Origin: Imperialibacter roseus
GTDB taxonomy: Bacteria > Bacteroidota > Bacteroidia > Cytophagales > Cyclobacteriaceae
Reading direction: 5' to 3'
Length of the DNA: 64,000 bases
Assembly (NCBI RefSeq): GCF_032999765.1
Contig: NZ_CP136051.1
Span: 3,076,417-3,140,416, forward strand
The notes beneath the pieces are model-generated. The model was not told the DNA's origin and did no database searches. It saw nothing but the letters and a program-made list of their open reading frames with translations. A program made the translations under genes and the position numbers. Positions 8,296 to 17,841 of this stretch are shown one piece after another (within the stretch, counting starts at the first letter, position 1; each line of letters begins with the position of its first letter).

Positions 8296-9369
8296 TTATT
8301 TAACAGTCCTGCTTTGCAGAAATGCCTGCACAAATTCATCATCAGTCAAATGCCTGTAACTTTCACAAATCCGATCAATCTCTTCAGCCTGCCCGCCCGA
8401 AAGCACTTCCTCTGCATTTAGACAAAACCCTCCTTGTAAAAGGCCCTGCCTGCGCAGTACTTCATGAATGCCAGGAATACATCCCTTGAAAGCGTTCCTG
8501 GCATCAAAAATAACGGCATTCATATCAGTTACCTCCACCCCTTTTGCCAGCAATGTTTCTACTCCTGCATAATCATTTGCGACACACACCTTTATTTCAT
8601 TGAACAGCTCAACTGCTTGCTTCGTCCAAACAGCCCAATGCCCTAACAGCCCACCAACAAACGTTTTTTCAACCTTGTCTCCATTCACCATGAATTGGTA
8701 AGGTGTGAGCAAGTCGGCAACGATGTTGTCGTCATTGCCCGTGTAGAGTGCGATTTCCTTTCTTCTGCTGGAGTGACACACCGCCCTGACCACGTCCAGC
8801 GTCTGGTACCGGTTGAAGGCGGCGACCTTGATTGCTTGCACATTGGGGATTTCGGCGAAGTCCCTCCAGAAATCATAGCTCAAATAGCGACCTCCCACGG
8901 CAGGCTGGAGATAAAAACCAAAAACCGGAATTATTTCAGCGACCGCCTCTGTGCGCTTGATGAGTTCAGCTTCTGTGTAATTGTTCAACCCACCATTGCT
9001 GAGCAAGCCAAGGTGGTAGCCGTACTTCCGTGCTAACTCAGCTTCTTTAAGCGCTTGCTCCACCGGCCCGCAAATACCCGCTACTTTAATAAAAGGACGT
9101 GCCAATTGCGCTATTGCAATTTCATCAGCAGTCATTTTGAGTACCGGCTCCAACAAATTGATTTCCGGTTTACGGATTTCGAACTGCGTGGTGTGAACGC
9201 CTACTGCCACCCCTCCTGCTCCACTGCCTATATAATAACGGGTGAGCTGTCGCTGCCTGGCTTCATCCAAATGCAATGCTGATGTGAGCGCCAGTGGATG
9301 GGCCGGAATAACCGTCCCCTCGCTTAATAACTTTGCCACAGAGGAATCGAGTTGTATATGTTTAGGCAT
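8296..9369 (-). CDS. Dihydrodipicolinate synthase family protein (DapA-like aldolase)
   Basis: A 357-residue TIM-barrel protein of the DapA/NAL superfamily of class I aldolases. The Schiff-base lysine is probably in VQAIKVAAFNRY (about 170-181), and the preceding strand GFYLQPAVGG matches the YNxP region. Members include dihydrodipicolinate synthase, N-acetylneuraminate lyase and sugar-acid dehydratases/aldolases. The protein is longer than DapA (about 290) and far from a lysine gene, so a catabolic sugar-acid role is more likely. It ends a two-gene unit: the SDR gene upstream is separated by only 4 bases. Confidence 0.85.
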   Translation of the reverse strand: MPKHIQLDSSVAKLLSEGTVIPAHPLALTSALHLDEARQRQLTRYYIGSGAGGVAVGVHTTQFEIRKPEINLLEPVLKMTADEIAIAQLARPFIKVAGICGPVEQALKEAELARKYGYHLGLLSNGGLNNYTEAELIKRTEAVAEIIPVFGFYLQPAVGGRYLSYDFWRDFAEIPNVQAIKVAAFNRYQTLDVVRAVCHSSRRKEIALYTGNDDNIVADLLTPYQFMVNGDKVEKTFVGGLLGHWAVWTKQAVELFNEIKVCVANDYAGVETLLAKGVEVTDMNAVIFDARNAFKGCIPGIHEVLRRQGLLQGGFCLNAEEVLSGGQAEEIDRICESYRHLTDDEFVQAFLQSRTVK

Positions 9370-9373
9370 GGGC

Positions 9374-10399
9374 TTAGAATTTTCCTTTTCTTTCTGAAAA
9401 GTGAGTGGGCTTATTTAAAATTTCACCCCCCTCAACGTACCATTCAAGGATAGCCTCCATCATTTGTTTCAAGCTCACTTTGGGGTAGCCAAAAAGACGA
9501 AAGGACTCGGCTGCATTCGATAATAATGAGGTGGATTGCTCTTCGTTGATAAACTGAGGCGCTATGCCCAGTATTTTTCCAAATTCTTCAGCCAGCCATC
9601 GGACTGAAACAATTTCGGGTCCGGTGACATTCAATATCTTGGCTGGTGTAGCACAATGGTGAAGCGCTCGTAAAGCTATTTCGTTGGCATCGCCCTGCCA
9701 AATCACGGTTACCGTGCCCATGGCCAGGTCAATCGGTTTGCTCTCCTTCACGGATTTGGCTATTTCCAGCAACACGCCATACGAGACGTCGTTGGCATAG
9801 TTCAGCCGGTAGATTAAAATGGGTGTGTTGCTTTTGGTGGCGAAGTATTGGAAAATGCGTTCACGGCCCAGGCATGACTGGCCATACTCGCCAATGGGCT
9901 CCGGTGGCAGCGATTCGGTAGCCCCGCCACTTACTACGGGGACGAACGGATAGACATTTCCTGTGGAGAAAACGACAATGCGGGAATTTTTGAACTTCTC
10001 TGCTACTCGTCCGGGCAGGTAGGTATTCATGGCCCAGGTAAAAGATTCATTCCCTGTGGTGCCAAACTTTGTTCCAGCGAGGTAGAGGACATTAGGCGCC
10101 TCCGGAAGCGCCTGTAGCTGGTCTTCATCGAGCAAATCAGCTGTAATTGTTTCAATACCATTTTGATGCAGCCTGGCCTGAAGACCTGGTTCAGAAAAAC
10201 GGGAGACACCAATAATCCGCTTTTTTATTCCTGACTGATCCACCGCCTGCCTTGCTAACAGGGCAAGCGCCGGCCCCATTTTGCCCCCTACCCCTAAAAT
10301 AAGTATGTCTCCTTCAAGCGTGGCTATGTCAGCGATAAGGGCTTGGGATGGCTGTAAATACTGCTGGTATCGTTTTTCTAAATCGTTCATCTTAATCAT
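9374..10399 (-). CDS. NAD-dependent epimerase/dehydratase family protein (atypical active site)
   Basis: A 341-residue extended short-chain dehydrogenase. The Rossmann nucleotide-binding loop is ILILGVGGKMG (about 30-40), and the substrate strand VVFSTGNVYPF carries the active-site serine/threonine position. The usual YxxxK reads YGQSC (about residue 173), so the catalytic lysine appears replaced by cysteine. It forms an operon with the DapA-like gene four bases downstream, which suggests a shared sugar or sugar-acid pathway, possibly for an oxidised plant or algal sugar. An ATG three codons in (10390) is an alternative start. Confidence 0.85.
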   Translation of the reverse strand: MIKMNDLEKRYQQYLQPSQALIADIATLEGDILILGVGGKMGPALALLARQAVDQSGIKKRIIGVSRFSEPGLQARLHQNGIETITADLLDEDQLQALPEAPNVLYLAGTKFGTTGNESFTWAMNTYLPGRVAEKFKNSRIVVFSTGNVYPFVPVVSGGATESLPPEPIGEYGQSCLGRERIFQYFATKSNTPILIYRLNYANDVSYGVLLEIAKSVKESKPIDLAMGTVTVIWQGDANEIALRALHHCATPAKILNVTGPEIVSVRWLAEEFGKILGIAPQFINEEQSTSLLSNAAESFRLFGYPKVSLKQMMEAILEWYVEGGEILNKPTHFSERKGKF

Positions 10400-10771
10400 T
10401 CAATACAAATTCCTTTTTTGCGGCCAAATGAATCAAGGCAGCTGATTGATAGCAGTGACGTGGTGGCAATTCAGCATTCCTTCGCTCGTTCTTCTTCTTC
10501 GGAATCGTTCACCACATATTTGGAGACGAGCGGATTCTTCTAAATGTCTGTCTCACATTTTCCGTCAAGCAATGATGTCTGTAAAACCACTACTAGCCGT
10601 CTTATTTCTGGCAGCAATGTCAATTTTCAACTCTCAGTGGCGAGTTCCAACAAGTGATTAACTCCAGTTAGAAGTGCGTCAAACTTCATCAAGTTAACCC
10701 CTTCACAAGGTATAATTTTGCTGATAGTTTTAGATAGAGAAATCTAAAAATGTTACCGAAGGGAGATTACA
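10400..10771. other. Intergenic region between two minus-strand genes
   Basis: No convincing gene is present. A hairpin with 8-bp arms TTTTAGAT/ATCTAAAA lies near 10730-10750 and may help end transcription of the serine hydrolase gene, which is read leftward into it. An open frame at 10446-10661 lacks protein character. Confidence 0.5.
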
Positions 10772-11872
10772 CTATTCAATAGACCTCATCAGTTCAAAAC
10801 AAAGATTGTCAATCAATTGCTTCCTGCTATTGAAGGTAGCACCGACGTTAGTGAGGACGATCACCGCCGTTTTTTTATCGGGGTCTATCGCCATCGAAGT
10901 TTTGAAGCCCCCGCTCCCACCATTGTGCCACAAGAATGGTTTTTCCGTTTTGTTCTTAATGATATGCCAGCCAAGTGCAATATCAGTGTCAGGTGTTACC
11001 GAAAAGCTCATCTGCTTCATTAGACTAAGTTCACCGTTTAAAGCATCAAAACTCCAAAGGGCGTATTTCGCAAGGTCTGCTGTAGTAGAATAAATGCCCG
11101 CTGCGCCTTCCAATGCCCCCATGTCCCAGTAGGGTGTCCGTTTTCCGTTGCGGTTATAGCCCTGAACGAGGTTTTGTTTGACAGCCATCCTGTCGGCCGT
11201 TGTATTGATCATGTTGAGCGGATCAAATATCTGCCGCTGAAGCATCGTTTTGTAGTCGGTATCCTTCATCTCCGCCAACACATATCGCAGCAACCCCATG
11301 CCCAGGTTGGAGTACTCATATTTTTCACCGGGAATGCCATTGAGTTCAAGTTTTTCTGACAGATAAGTCTTCAGCTTAGTCTCTGAGCACTTCGCATAGG
11401 GGTTGTCAGCATTGAATATTGTCGTACCCATATTGGAAGGGATACTTGGCAGGCCTGAGGTGTGATTGGCTAATTGCCGGAAGGTAAAATCGGGGTTTCC
11501 CTTGAGCTTTGCACTGCTAATTTCTTTCACTAGGCCATCCAAATTGATTTTTCCCTCGTTGACCGAATTGATCAATAAATTCGTGGTGAACACTTTCGAC
11601 AGAGAGCCAAGTTCAAAGACGTTATTTGAGTTAAATACTCTATGAAGTTTGTCCTCCTTTCTTTCGAGTCCATAAAAAACCAGCTTGCCATCATTAATAA
11701 TCGCAATTGAAAACTGTGTCTCATTTGGAAACATGGAAACAACCTCAGCAATACTATCAATTTGAGGATCGGTTAGCCCACCCGACTGCCCCAAGTTCTC
11801 GTAGGCTGCTTGCTTGACTGGTTTAGTGACCTTGCAACTGGCAACAATCAGAAGAAATAAGCCCAAAATCAT
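10772..11872 (-). CDS. Serine hydrolase (class C beta-lactamase/PBP4*-like), lipoprotein
   Basis: An S12-type serine hydrolase of about 366 residues. Active-site motifs in order are SxxK in GSLSKVFTT, YxN in YEYSNLGMG, and the HxG-type box in WHNGGSGGFK near the C terminus. Family members act as beta-lactamases, D-Ala carboxypeptidases, esterases or D-peptidases; the substrate cannot be chosen. I prefer the ATG at 11872 because it gives a Bacteroidota lipoprotein signal (MILGLFLLIVASC). The longer frame to 11950 adds 26 residues without signal character. It is divergent from hemN. Confidence 0.85.
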   Translation of the reverse strand: MILGLFLLIVASCKVTKPVKQAAYENLGQSGGLTDPQIDSIAEVVSMFPNETQFSIAIINDGKLVFYGLERKEDKLHRVFNSNNVFELGSLSKVFTTNLLINSVNEGKINLDGLVKEISSAKLKGNPDFTFRQLANHTSGLPSIPSNMGTTIFNADNPYAKCSETKLKTYLSEKLELNGIPGEKYEYSNLGMGLLRYVLAEMKDTDYKTMLQRQIFDPLNMINTTADRMAVKQNLVQGYNRNGKRTPYWDMGALEGAAGIYSTTADLAKYALWSFDALNGELSLMKQMSFSVTPDTDIALGWHIIKNKTEKPFLWHNGGSGGFKTSMAIDPDKKTAVIVLTNVGATFNSRKQLIDNLCFELMRSIE

Positions 11873-12028
11873 TTTGCTAAATAGGAGGCTTGTGGATAAT
11901 GAACTTGTCTTCAATTTGCTCTTGTGAGTTATTGCTTGATAGATGCGCAAATCGTAAAAAGGTTGTTTATGTAATTTCGTCTTTTGCTGCTATTCTTAAA
12001 AAATGTCACTTCTCAAGCTTAAGCCTGA

Positions 12029-12046
12029 TTTTGGTCATAACCAAAA
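12029..12046. promoter_or_regulatory. FNR/CRP-type palindrome upstream of hemN
   Basis: TTTTGGT-CATA-ACCAAAA is a perfect 7+7 palindrome with a 4-nt spacer, the geometry of FNR/CRP-family operators (TTGATnnnnATCAA), with TTGGT half-sites. A near-consensus -7 element (TTCCTTTG, 12061-12068) would put the start near 12075, so the site would be centred at about -38, the class II activator position. Confidence 0.5.
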
Positions 12047-12086
12047 ACGAGGTCCTTTTCTTCCTTTGTAGAAAATATAGTGAATT

Positions 12087-13448
12087 ATGCAGCAGCAGTC
12101 ATCCCTTCTTTCCAAATACAATATACCAGGACCCCGCTATACCAGCTACCCAACCGTGCCTTATTGGGAGTCGGACGATTTCACCTGCAAGCAATGGACC
12201 CGAAGCTTCCAGCAAGCATTTGCTGAAACAACCGATGAAGAGGGCATTAGCCTGTACATTCACCTACCCTACTGCGAAAGCCTGTGCACATTTTGCGGGT
12301 GCAACAAACGGATTACCAGGAACCATGGAGTGGAAACGCCCTATATCAGCACTTTGCTGAAGGAATGGGACTTGTACATAGCAAGGCTTCCAAGAAAACC
12401 CGTGATTAAAGAGATACACCTGGGCGGCGGAACACCCACTTTTTTTTCTCCCGTCAGCCTGCAATGGCTAATTACCGGTATACTTTCAAAGGCCCATATG
12501 CATCCCAAAGCATCTTTCAGTTTTGAAGGCCACCCTAACAACACCTCCTATGAGCATTTGAAAACACTGGGCGAACTGGGTTTTAACAGGGTAAGCTATG
12601 GCATTCAGGATTTCGACCCGGTAGTGCAGGAGGCCATCCATCGCCATCAGACGTTTGAAAATGTGAAGCAGGTGACAGAGTGGTCAAGGGAATTGGGCTA
12701 TACATCTGTCAACTACGACCTGGTTTACGGTTTGCCTTTCCAAAGATCAAACTCCATCATAGATACGATTGAGAAAGTAAAAGAACTGAAGCCGGATCGC
12801 ATAGCATTTTATAGTTATGCCCATGTGCCATGGATCAAAGGAAATGGGCAAAGGAAGTTCTCAGAAGCTGATTTACCAAAAGATGATGAAAAACGAGCAT
12901 TGTATGAACTTGGAAGAGACATGTTGCTGGACAACGGCTTGGTGGAAATAGGCATGGATCATTTCGCCACAAAACAGGATGAGCTTTATGAATCATCAAT
13001 TAACGGACAGCTTCACCGTAATTTCATGGGCTATACAGCGTCTTCGACCAAATTACTGATCGGGTTGGGCGTTTCTTCTATCAGCGACTCATGGTATGGT
13101 TTTGCGCAGAATCACAAGGATATTGAGACCTACCAAGAGTCCGTCGAAAGTGGCTTTTTGCCCGTTTTCAGAGGGCATATACTCAACCAGGAAGATCTCA
13201 TCCTCCGACAGCACATACTCGATTTAATGTGCCGGTTCTCAACAACACTGCATGAGGCACAAATGTCGTACCGCTCCATACTGGAAAGGCTGGCTGAGCC
13301 TATGCAAGATGAGCTAATTGAATTGAGCGGAGACGATGTCCGCATCACTGAAAAAGGACGTGCGTTTATCCGCAACATTTGCATGGCATTCGATAAGCGG
13401 CTTTGGCGCAAGCAACCCGAAACCCAACTTTTCTCATCCACTATCTGA
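12087..13448 (+). CDS. hemN: Oxygen-independent coproporphyrinogen III oxidase (radical SAM)
   Basis: A 453-residue protein, the usual HemN length. It makes protoporphyrinogen IX from coproporphyrinogen III by two radical decarboxylations, the oxygen-free route of haem synthesis. The radical SAM cluster cysteines are C63, C67 and C70 in YCESLCTFCGC, with the fourth cysteine C72 that marks true HemN. EIHLGGGTPTF is the SAM-binding GGGTP block, and the HemN C-terminal domain is present. An FNR-like palindrome lies 40 bp upstream, fitting anaerobic induction. A serine hydrolase gene follows after about 60 bases. Confidence 0.95.
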   Translation: MQQQSSLLSKYNIPGPRYTSYPTVPYWESDDFTCKQWTRSFQQAFAETTDEEGISLYIHLPYCESLCTFCGCNKRITRNHGVETPYISTLLKEWDLYIARLPRKPVIKEIHLGGGTPTFFSPVSLQWLITGILSKAHMHPKASFSFEGHPNNTSYEHLKTLGELGFNRVSYGIQDFDPVVQEAIHRHQTFENVKQVTEWSRELGYTSVNYDLVYGLPFQRSNSIIDTIEKVKELKPDRIAFYSYAHVPWIKGNGQRKFSEADLPKDDEKRALYELGRDMLLDNGLVEIGMDHFATKQDELYESSINGQLHRNFMGYTASSTKLLIGLGVSSISDSWYGFAQNHKDIETYQESVESGFLPVFRGHILNQEDLILRQHILDLMCRFSTTLHEAQMSYRSILERLAEPMQDELIELSGDDVRITEKGRAFIRNICMAFDKRLWRKQPETQLFSSTI

Positions 13449-13510
13449 TGGTATGAGAGGTTTGGTGACTAAAAGGTTTGTGCTTTACTTTGAGCAAAGC
13501 CTTTTACCCA

Positions 13511-14410
13511 ATGAAAAAACCTACCTACCTGTTATTTGCTTTGGCACTCACGATGGCCGCTTGCCAACTGTCATCAAAAAAACAAACGCTGAATGAGCTG
13601 AAGCAAAACATCGCAGCGGATTTTGAAGCCAACACCGGCGACTATGCCATTGCCTTCAAGGATCTCAGCAATCCTGACAATCAACTGTACATCAACGAAA
13701 CGGAGACGTTTCATGCTGCCAGCACGATGAAAACGCCGGTCATGATTGAGCTGTTTAAGCAAGCCCGTGCGGGTGAGTTCAGCCTTTCCGACTCCATTCT
13801 GGTTGTTAATGAATTTAAAAGTATTGTGGACTCATCGGCCTATACCATGGATATAGGCGAAGATAGTGGCGAAGGACTTTACAGCTTTATTGGCCAAAAG
13901 CTCACCATTTATGATCTGACGTATGAAATGATCACTGTGAGCAGCAACCTGGCCACCAATATCCTCATAGAATTGGTAGGTGCTCCGAACGTAATGACAA
14001 CCATGAAATCATTCGGAGCTAACGACATCCAGGTGCTGCGTGGCGTGGAAGACCAAAAGGCCTATGAATTGGGCATGAACAACACCACAACAGCTAAAGA
14101 CCTGGCCATTGTGATGGAAATGATTGCAACAGACAAGGCCGGTGCCCCGGAAGACTGCTCAGCAATGATTAAAATTCTGAAAGACCAGCGATTCAATGAC
14201 ATCATCCCAGCCTATTTGCCGAATTCAGTTTCTGTGGCGCATAAAACAGGCTCCATCACCAAATTGCATCACGATTCTGGCATTGTTTATCTACCAGATG
14301 GACGGAAATATGTGTTGGTACTGTTGTCTAAGAATCTGAATACCATGGAAGAAGGCACTGAGGTGCTGGCAAGGGTGTCGGAGAAGGTTTACAGCTATCT
14401 GAATCAATAG
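13511..14410 (+). CDS. Serine hydrolase, class A beta-lactamase-like lipoprotein
   Basis: A protein of 299 residues from the ATG at 13511, which gives a lipoprotein signal ending MAACQ. The mature part has the class A beta-lactamase/PBP fold motifs: SxxK in STMKTP, the SDN-loop equivalent VSSNLATN, an omega-loop segment RGVEDQKAYE with a candidate general base glutamate, and KTG in HKTGSITKLHHD. It may hydrolyse beta-lactams, but many environmental relatives are peptidases. Resistance cannot be claimed from the sequence. A start at 13478 would add 11 residues before the signal. Confidence 0.87.
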   Translation: MKKPTYLLFALALTMAACQLSSKKQTLNELKQNIAADFEANTGDYAIAFKDLSNPDNQLYINETETFHAASTMKTPVMIELFKQARAGEFSLSDSILVVNEFKSIVDSSAYTMDIGEDSGEGLYSFIGQKLTIYDLTYEMITVSSNLATNILIELVGAPNVMTTMKSFGANDIQVLRGVEDQKAYELGMNNTTTAKDLAIVMEMIATDKAGAPEDCSAMIKILKDQRFNDIIPAYLPNSVSVAHKTGSITKLHHDSGIVYLPDGRKYVLVLLSKNLNTMEEGTEVLARVSEKVYSYLNQ

Positions 14411-14573
14411 TCGGCAACAGCACTAGTGTCAAAAAGAACGCAACCGAATCAATCGGGCTAAAGCAATCTGTCTCGAGGTTAACATGTTTACCGCCCTCCT
14501 TTGAGATATTTGTCTACCAGAGTTGCCGTATATCTACCTATTTTGCTTGCTCAAATTAATTTGACATATATTG

Positions 14574-17500
14574 ATGAAACAACACCTACTTGAAAAGGCA
14601 TCGTTGAAGCTTCTGCCTTTCGTCTTTATCACCCTCATTGGATTTTCTTGCAGCGAATCACGTGACAGCTCACTTTTGGTTGTTTACGAAAAAAACCATG
14701 CGTTATCGGCATCAATTGGCCAACTGATGGCCGATGCTACTGCAAAAGGCATAAAGACCGATACATTGTCTATCACCAGCGAACGCCCTGGCGACAATCT
14801 TTGGAAAAGCAAGGGAGTACTTTTGCTGGCAAATACAAATCACTTTACTCCACAGTGGCAGACCGACATTGAACGTTATGTGCAAACAGGTGGAGCGCTC
14901 CTCGCTCCCAGCGACACGGTTAACCAATATCAATGGCCCTGGCTATATGCGGCAGGAGGAACCGGCTCAAAAAACTATGATGGTGGAAAAATCACCTTTT
15001 TCACAGCAAGCGACTTGAGCAGTGAGATGATCACATCCTCGTTATCGGACAACGCTATCGTGGAAGAAAGTGTGAAAAGTTTAGCCGCACCAGATGTCAG
15101 TAGATTCACCAAAATCATTCTCGACGCTGAGGTCAACGAGCCAATGGAGCTGGATATACTTCCTGATGGCAAGCTGCTATTTATCGAGAGAGAAGGCAAC
15201 CTGAAAATGTTTGATCCGGAGTCGAACGAAACAAAGATTCTTCACACCTTCAAAGTAAATACTGAAGGTAACTACGAAGACGGCATGCTTGGCCTGGCAG
15301 TAGACCCGAACTATGACCAAAACAACTGGATCTATATCTACTACTCTCCCCTTGGTGGTGCTTCCAGGCAAAACCTATCCAGGTTCACGCTGCTGGCCGA
15401 CAGCCTGATAGTGGGCAGTGAAAAAATTGTACTGGAGGTAGGCGTGCAACGGGAAACCTGCTGCCATTCGGGCGGAGGTATTGTGTTTGGCCCTAATGGT
15501 CATCTTTACCTCAGCACGGGCGACAACACCAGCTCGAAGGAATCGAGCGGCTACTCCCCTCTTGACGAGCGCCCTGGCCGTGGGCCTTTCGATTCACAAA
15601 AGGGCTCTTCCAATACGCATGATCTTCGTGGTAAAATTCTAAGGATCAAACCTACAGCGGACGGCTCCTACACCATCCCCGATGGCAATCTATTTCCGAA
15701 GGACGGTTCACAGGGACGACCCGAGATTTACGTCATGGGTTGCAGAAACCCATTCCGGTTCACAGTAGATATGAAAACCGGATACGTGTATTGGGGCGAT
15801 GTCGGGCCCGACTCTGGCAGAGACAGTGAAAAAGGCCCTCAAAGCTACGACGAATGGAACCAGGCAAAAACACCTGGTTTTTACGGCTGGCCTTACTTCG
15901 AAGCGAACAACATTGCCTTTCCTATGGTTGATTTCGCAACAGATGAAATTGGCCCCAAGCAGGATCCTGCCCACCCTATCAACGAATCGCCCAACAATAC
16001 CGGCTCCAGAGAATTGCCTCCTGCAAGGCCTGCCATGATTTGGTATCCTTACGGCCAGTCGGACATTTGGCCGATGCTGGGCACCGGCTCCAGAAGTGCT
16101 ATGTCTGGCCCTATGTACTACAAGCCAGCTGGCGCTTCCAAAGCTGGATTTCCTGAGTATTACGATGGTAAGCTCTTCATTTATGAGTGGGCACGTAGCT
16201 GGATCAAGGTGGTATCGTTTGACGAGGACTGGAACCCGACGCAAATTGAATCTTTTCTGCCTGACGAGCCATTCGTGAAGCCCATCGACATGGAGTTTGA
16301 CAAAAACGGTGTGATGTACCTGCTGGAGTATGGCTCCAACTATTTTGCCAACAATGTGGACGCAAGGTTGGTAAGGATTGAGTACGCCGAAGGCAACAGG
16401 GCTCCGGTGCCAGCGATAGCCACGGATAAGACAAAAGGTGCAGTACCCCTCACCGTTAATTTCTCAGCTCAGGGCTCTTTTGACTACGACAAAGACGATG
16501 CTTTGGCATTTAGCTGGACAACCAAAGACGGCAAGAAGTATGAAGGCCGTGATGTGAGCATTACTTTTGATCAACCCGGTGAACAAGAAGTGAAGCTTAC
16601 TGTTACTGACTCCAAAGGCGAAACTTCATCAGCCTTTACCAGGATCATAGCCGGTAATGAGCCTTCCAACATCGTTTTTGACTACAGCGGTAACCAATCC
16701 TTCTATTTTGGTAAGGAAACCAATTCTTACAAAGTAATCGTAACCGACAAAGAAGACGGCAGCACAGAGGATGGCAGTATTACCAGCGAGGCAGTAAGCG
16801 TCAACTTCAGCTACCTCGAAGGCGGCTACGACCAGGCCAACCTGGGTGAGGATTTCTTCAAGAACCCTGCTATCAATGTGAAGGGCAAAAACATGATCGC
16901 TAACAGTGATTGTTTGTCGTGCCACTCTGTCGATCAGAAGTCGATAGGCCCAGCCTATCTCGAAATTGCCAAAAGGTATGCCGATGACTCATCATCACGA
17001 GACATGCTGGCAGGCAAAATCATCGAAGGCGGCAATGGCAACTGGGGCCACAGCCTGATGGCAGCCCACCCGCAGCTAACACTCGACGAAACAAGGGTGA
17101 TGGTGGACTATATCCTGTCGCTGGTGAAGGAAAGCCCAACGACAAGTTTGCCTTTGACGGGCAGTGTTACGCTGAATAAACAGACCGCTGAAAACCAAGG
17201 CGCTTATGTTGTCGGCATTCGGTATACCGACAAAGGAAATGGCACCATTCCTGCCATCGAGTCGTCAAAGATGATTATGATCAAGGCGCCCGTACTTGAG
17301 GCTGAAAACTACAATTTCTTTAACGACGTGCAACAGCAGCGCCCCAACGGTGGCGACTTTGCCTTCCTGAGCAACATCAACGATGGCTCATATATTGGCT
17401 ACAAAAACATTGACCTGAAGGGAATCAGCAAAATTTCTGTGACCTTAATGGCTGTGGAAGGTGGAACGATCAATATTGTTTCAGGTAGCCCCACAGGCAA

Positions 17501-17678
17501 GGTAATAGGCACGGTGGATGTACCTGCATTCGAAGGTTCATGGAGAGATCGCAAATGGACAAATGCTGACATCACTATTGGTAAAGTGGATCAGATTGGC
17601 AATTTGTATTTCGTCATTTCTCATCCTGAAAAGGAAACTAATCTGATGAGCCTGGATAAAATCAGCTTTTTTAAATAA
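14574..17678 (+). CDS. ThuA-like / PQQ-type sugar dehydrogenase / PKD / cytochrome c / CBM fusion protein
   Basis: A 1034-residue exported multidomain protein, probably a lipoprotein (GFSC at residue 26). Order: a degenerate ThuA-like domain (about 30-150); a six-bladed beta-propeller of the glucose/sorbosone dehydrogenase (soluble PQQ-GDH) family (about 180-600, with ETCCHSGGGIVFGPNG, VMGCRNPFRF and GDVGPDSGRD); a PKD domain (about 610-700); a class I cytochrome c with CLSCH at 780-784; and a C-terminal CBM6-like domain (about 905-1034). The layout suggests periplasmic or surface sugar oxidation with electrons passed to the attached haem. I start at the ATG at 14574. A terminator follows. 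A free ThuA protein is encoded 1.1 kb away on the other strand. Confidence 0.9.
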   Translation: MKQHLLEKASLKLLPFVFITLIGFSCSESRDSSLLVVYEKNHALSASIGQLMADATAKGIKTDTLSITSERPGDNLWKSKGVLLLANTNHFTPQWQTDIERYVQTGGALLAPSDTVNQYQWPWLYAAGGTGSKNYDGGKITFFTASDLSSEMITSSLSDNAIVEESVKSLAAPDVSRFTKIILDAEVNEPMELDILPDGKLLFIEREGNLKMFDPESNETKILHTFKVNTEGNYEDGMLGLAVDPNYDQNNWIYIYYSPLGGASRQNLSRFTLLADSLIVGSEKIVLEVGVQRETCCHSGGGIVFGPNGHLYLSTGDNTSSKESSGYSPLDERPGRGPFDSQKGSSNTHDLRGKILRIKPTADGSYTIPDGNLFPKDGSQGRPEIYVMGCRNPFRFTVDMKTGYVYWGDVGPDSGRDSEKGPQSYDEWNQAKTPGFYGWPYFEANNIAFPMVDFATDEIGPKQDPAHPINESPNNTGSRELPPARPAMIWYPYGQSDIWPMLGTGSRSAMSGPMYYKPAGASKAGFPEYYDGKLFIYEWARSWIKVVSFDEDWNPTQIESFLPDEPFVKPIDMEFDKNGVMYLLEYGSNYFANNVDARLVRIEYAEGNRAPVPAIATDKTKGAVPLTVNFSAQGSFDYDKDDALAFSWTTKDGKKYEGRDVSITFDQPGEQEVKLTVTDSKGETSSAFTRIIAGNEPSNIVFDYSGNQSFYFGKETNSYKVIVTDKEDGSTEDGSITSEAVSVNFSYLEGGYDQANLGEDFFKNPAINVKGKNMIANSDCLSCHSVDQKSIGPAYLEIAKRYADDSSSRDMLAGKIIEGGNGNWGHSLMAAHPQLTLDETRVMVDYILSLVKESPTTSLPLTGSVTLNKQTAENQGAYVVGIRYTDKGNGTIPAIESSKMIMIKAPVLEAENYNFFNDVQQQRPNGGDFAFLSNINDGSYIGYKNIDLKGISKISVTLMAVEGGTINIVSGSPTGKVIGTVDVPAFEGSWRDRKWTNADITIGKVDQIGNLYFVISHPEKETNLMSLDKISFFK

Positions 17679-17705
17679 ATAGAAAGTAAGTCATAGTCGA
17701 ATAGG

Positions 17706-17739
17706 AAAGCACCTGTCTTAGTGAGATAGGTGCTTTTTT
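17706..17739 (+). terminator. Rho-independent terminator after the sugar dehydrogenase fusion
   Basis: A 9-bp stem AAAGCACCT/AGGTGCTTT encloses a 13-nt loop and runs into TTTTTT, 28 bases after the stop codon. Confidence 0.8.
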
Positions 17740-17841
17740 CGTTTCTAGTCAATTATCATGGTCTGGTGAAATACGACTTTCATTTATGTGCCACCATGGT
17801 TCAGAAAGTCGATCTGAAATCCAATTAAGTTGACCTTACCT

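Noticed and set aside
10446-10661. Plus-strand open frame of 71 codons between two minus-strand genes
   Set aside because: Composition unlike neighbouring proteins, alternative start, no motif.
11890-12360. Plus-strand open frame overlapping the hemN start
   Set aside because: Different frame from hemN, which has clear radical SAM motifs; no own motifs.
13478-13510. Upstream start for the class A beta-lactamase-like gene
   Set aside because: The 11 extra residues would precede and spoil the lipoprotein signal; the ATG at 13511 fits.
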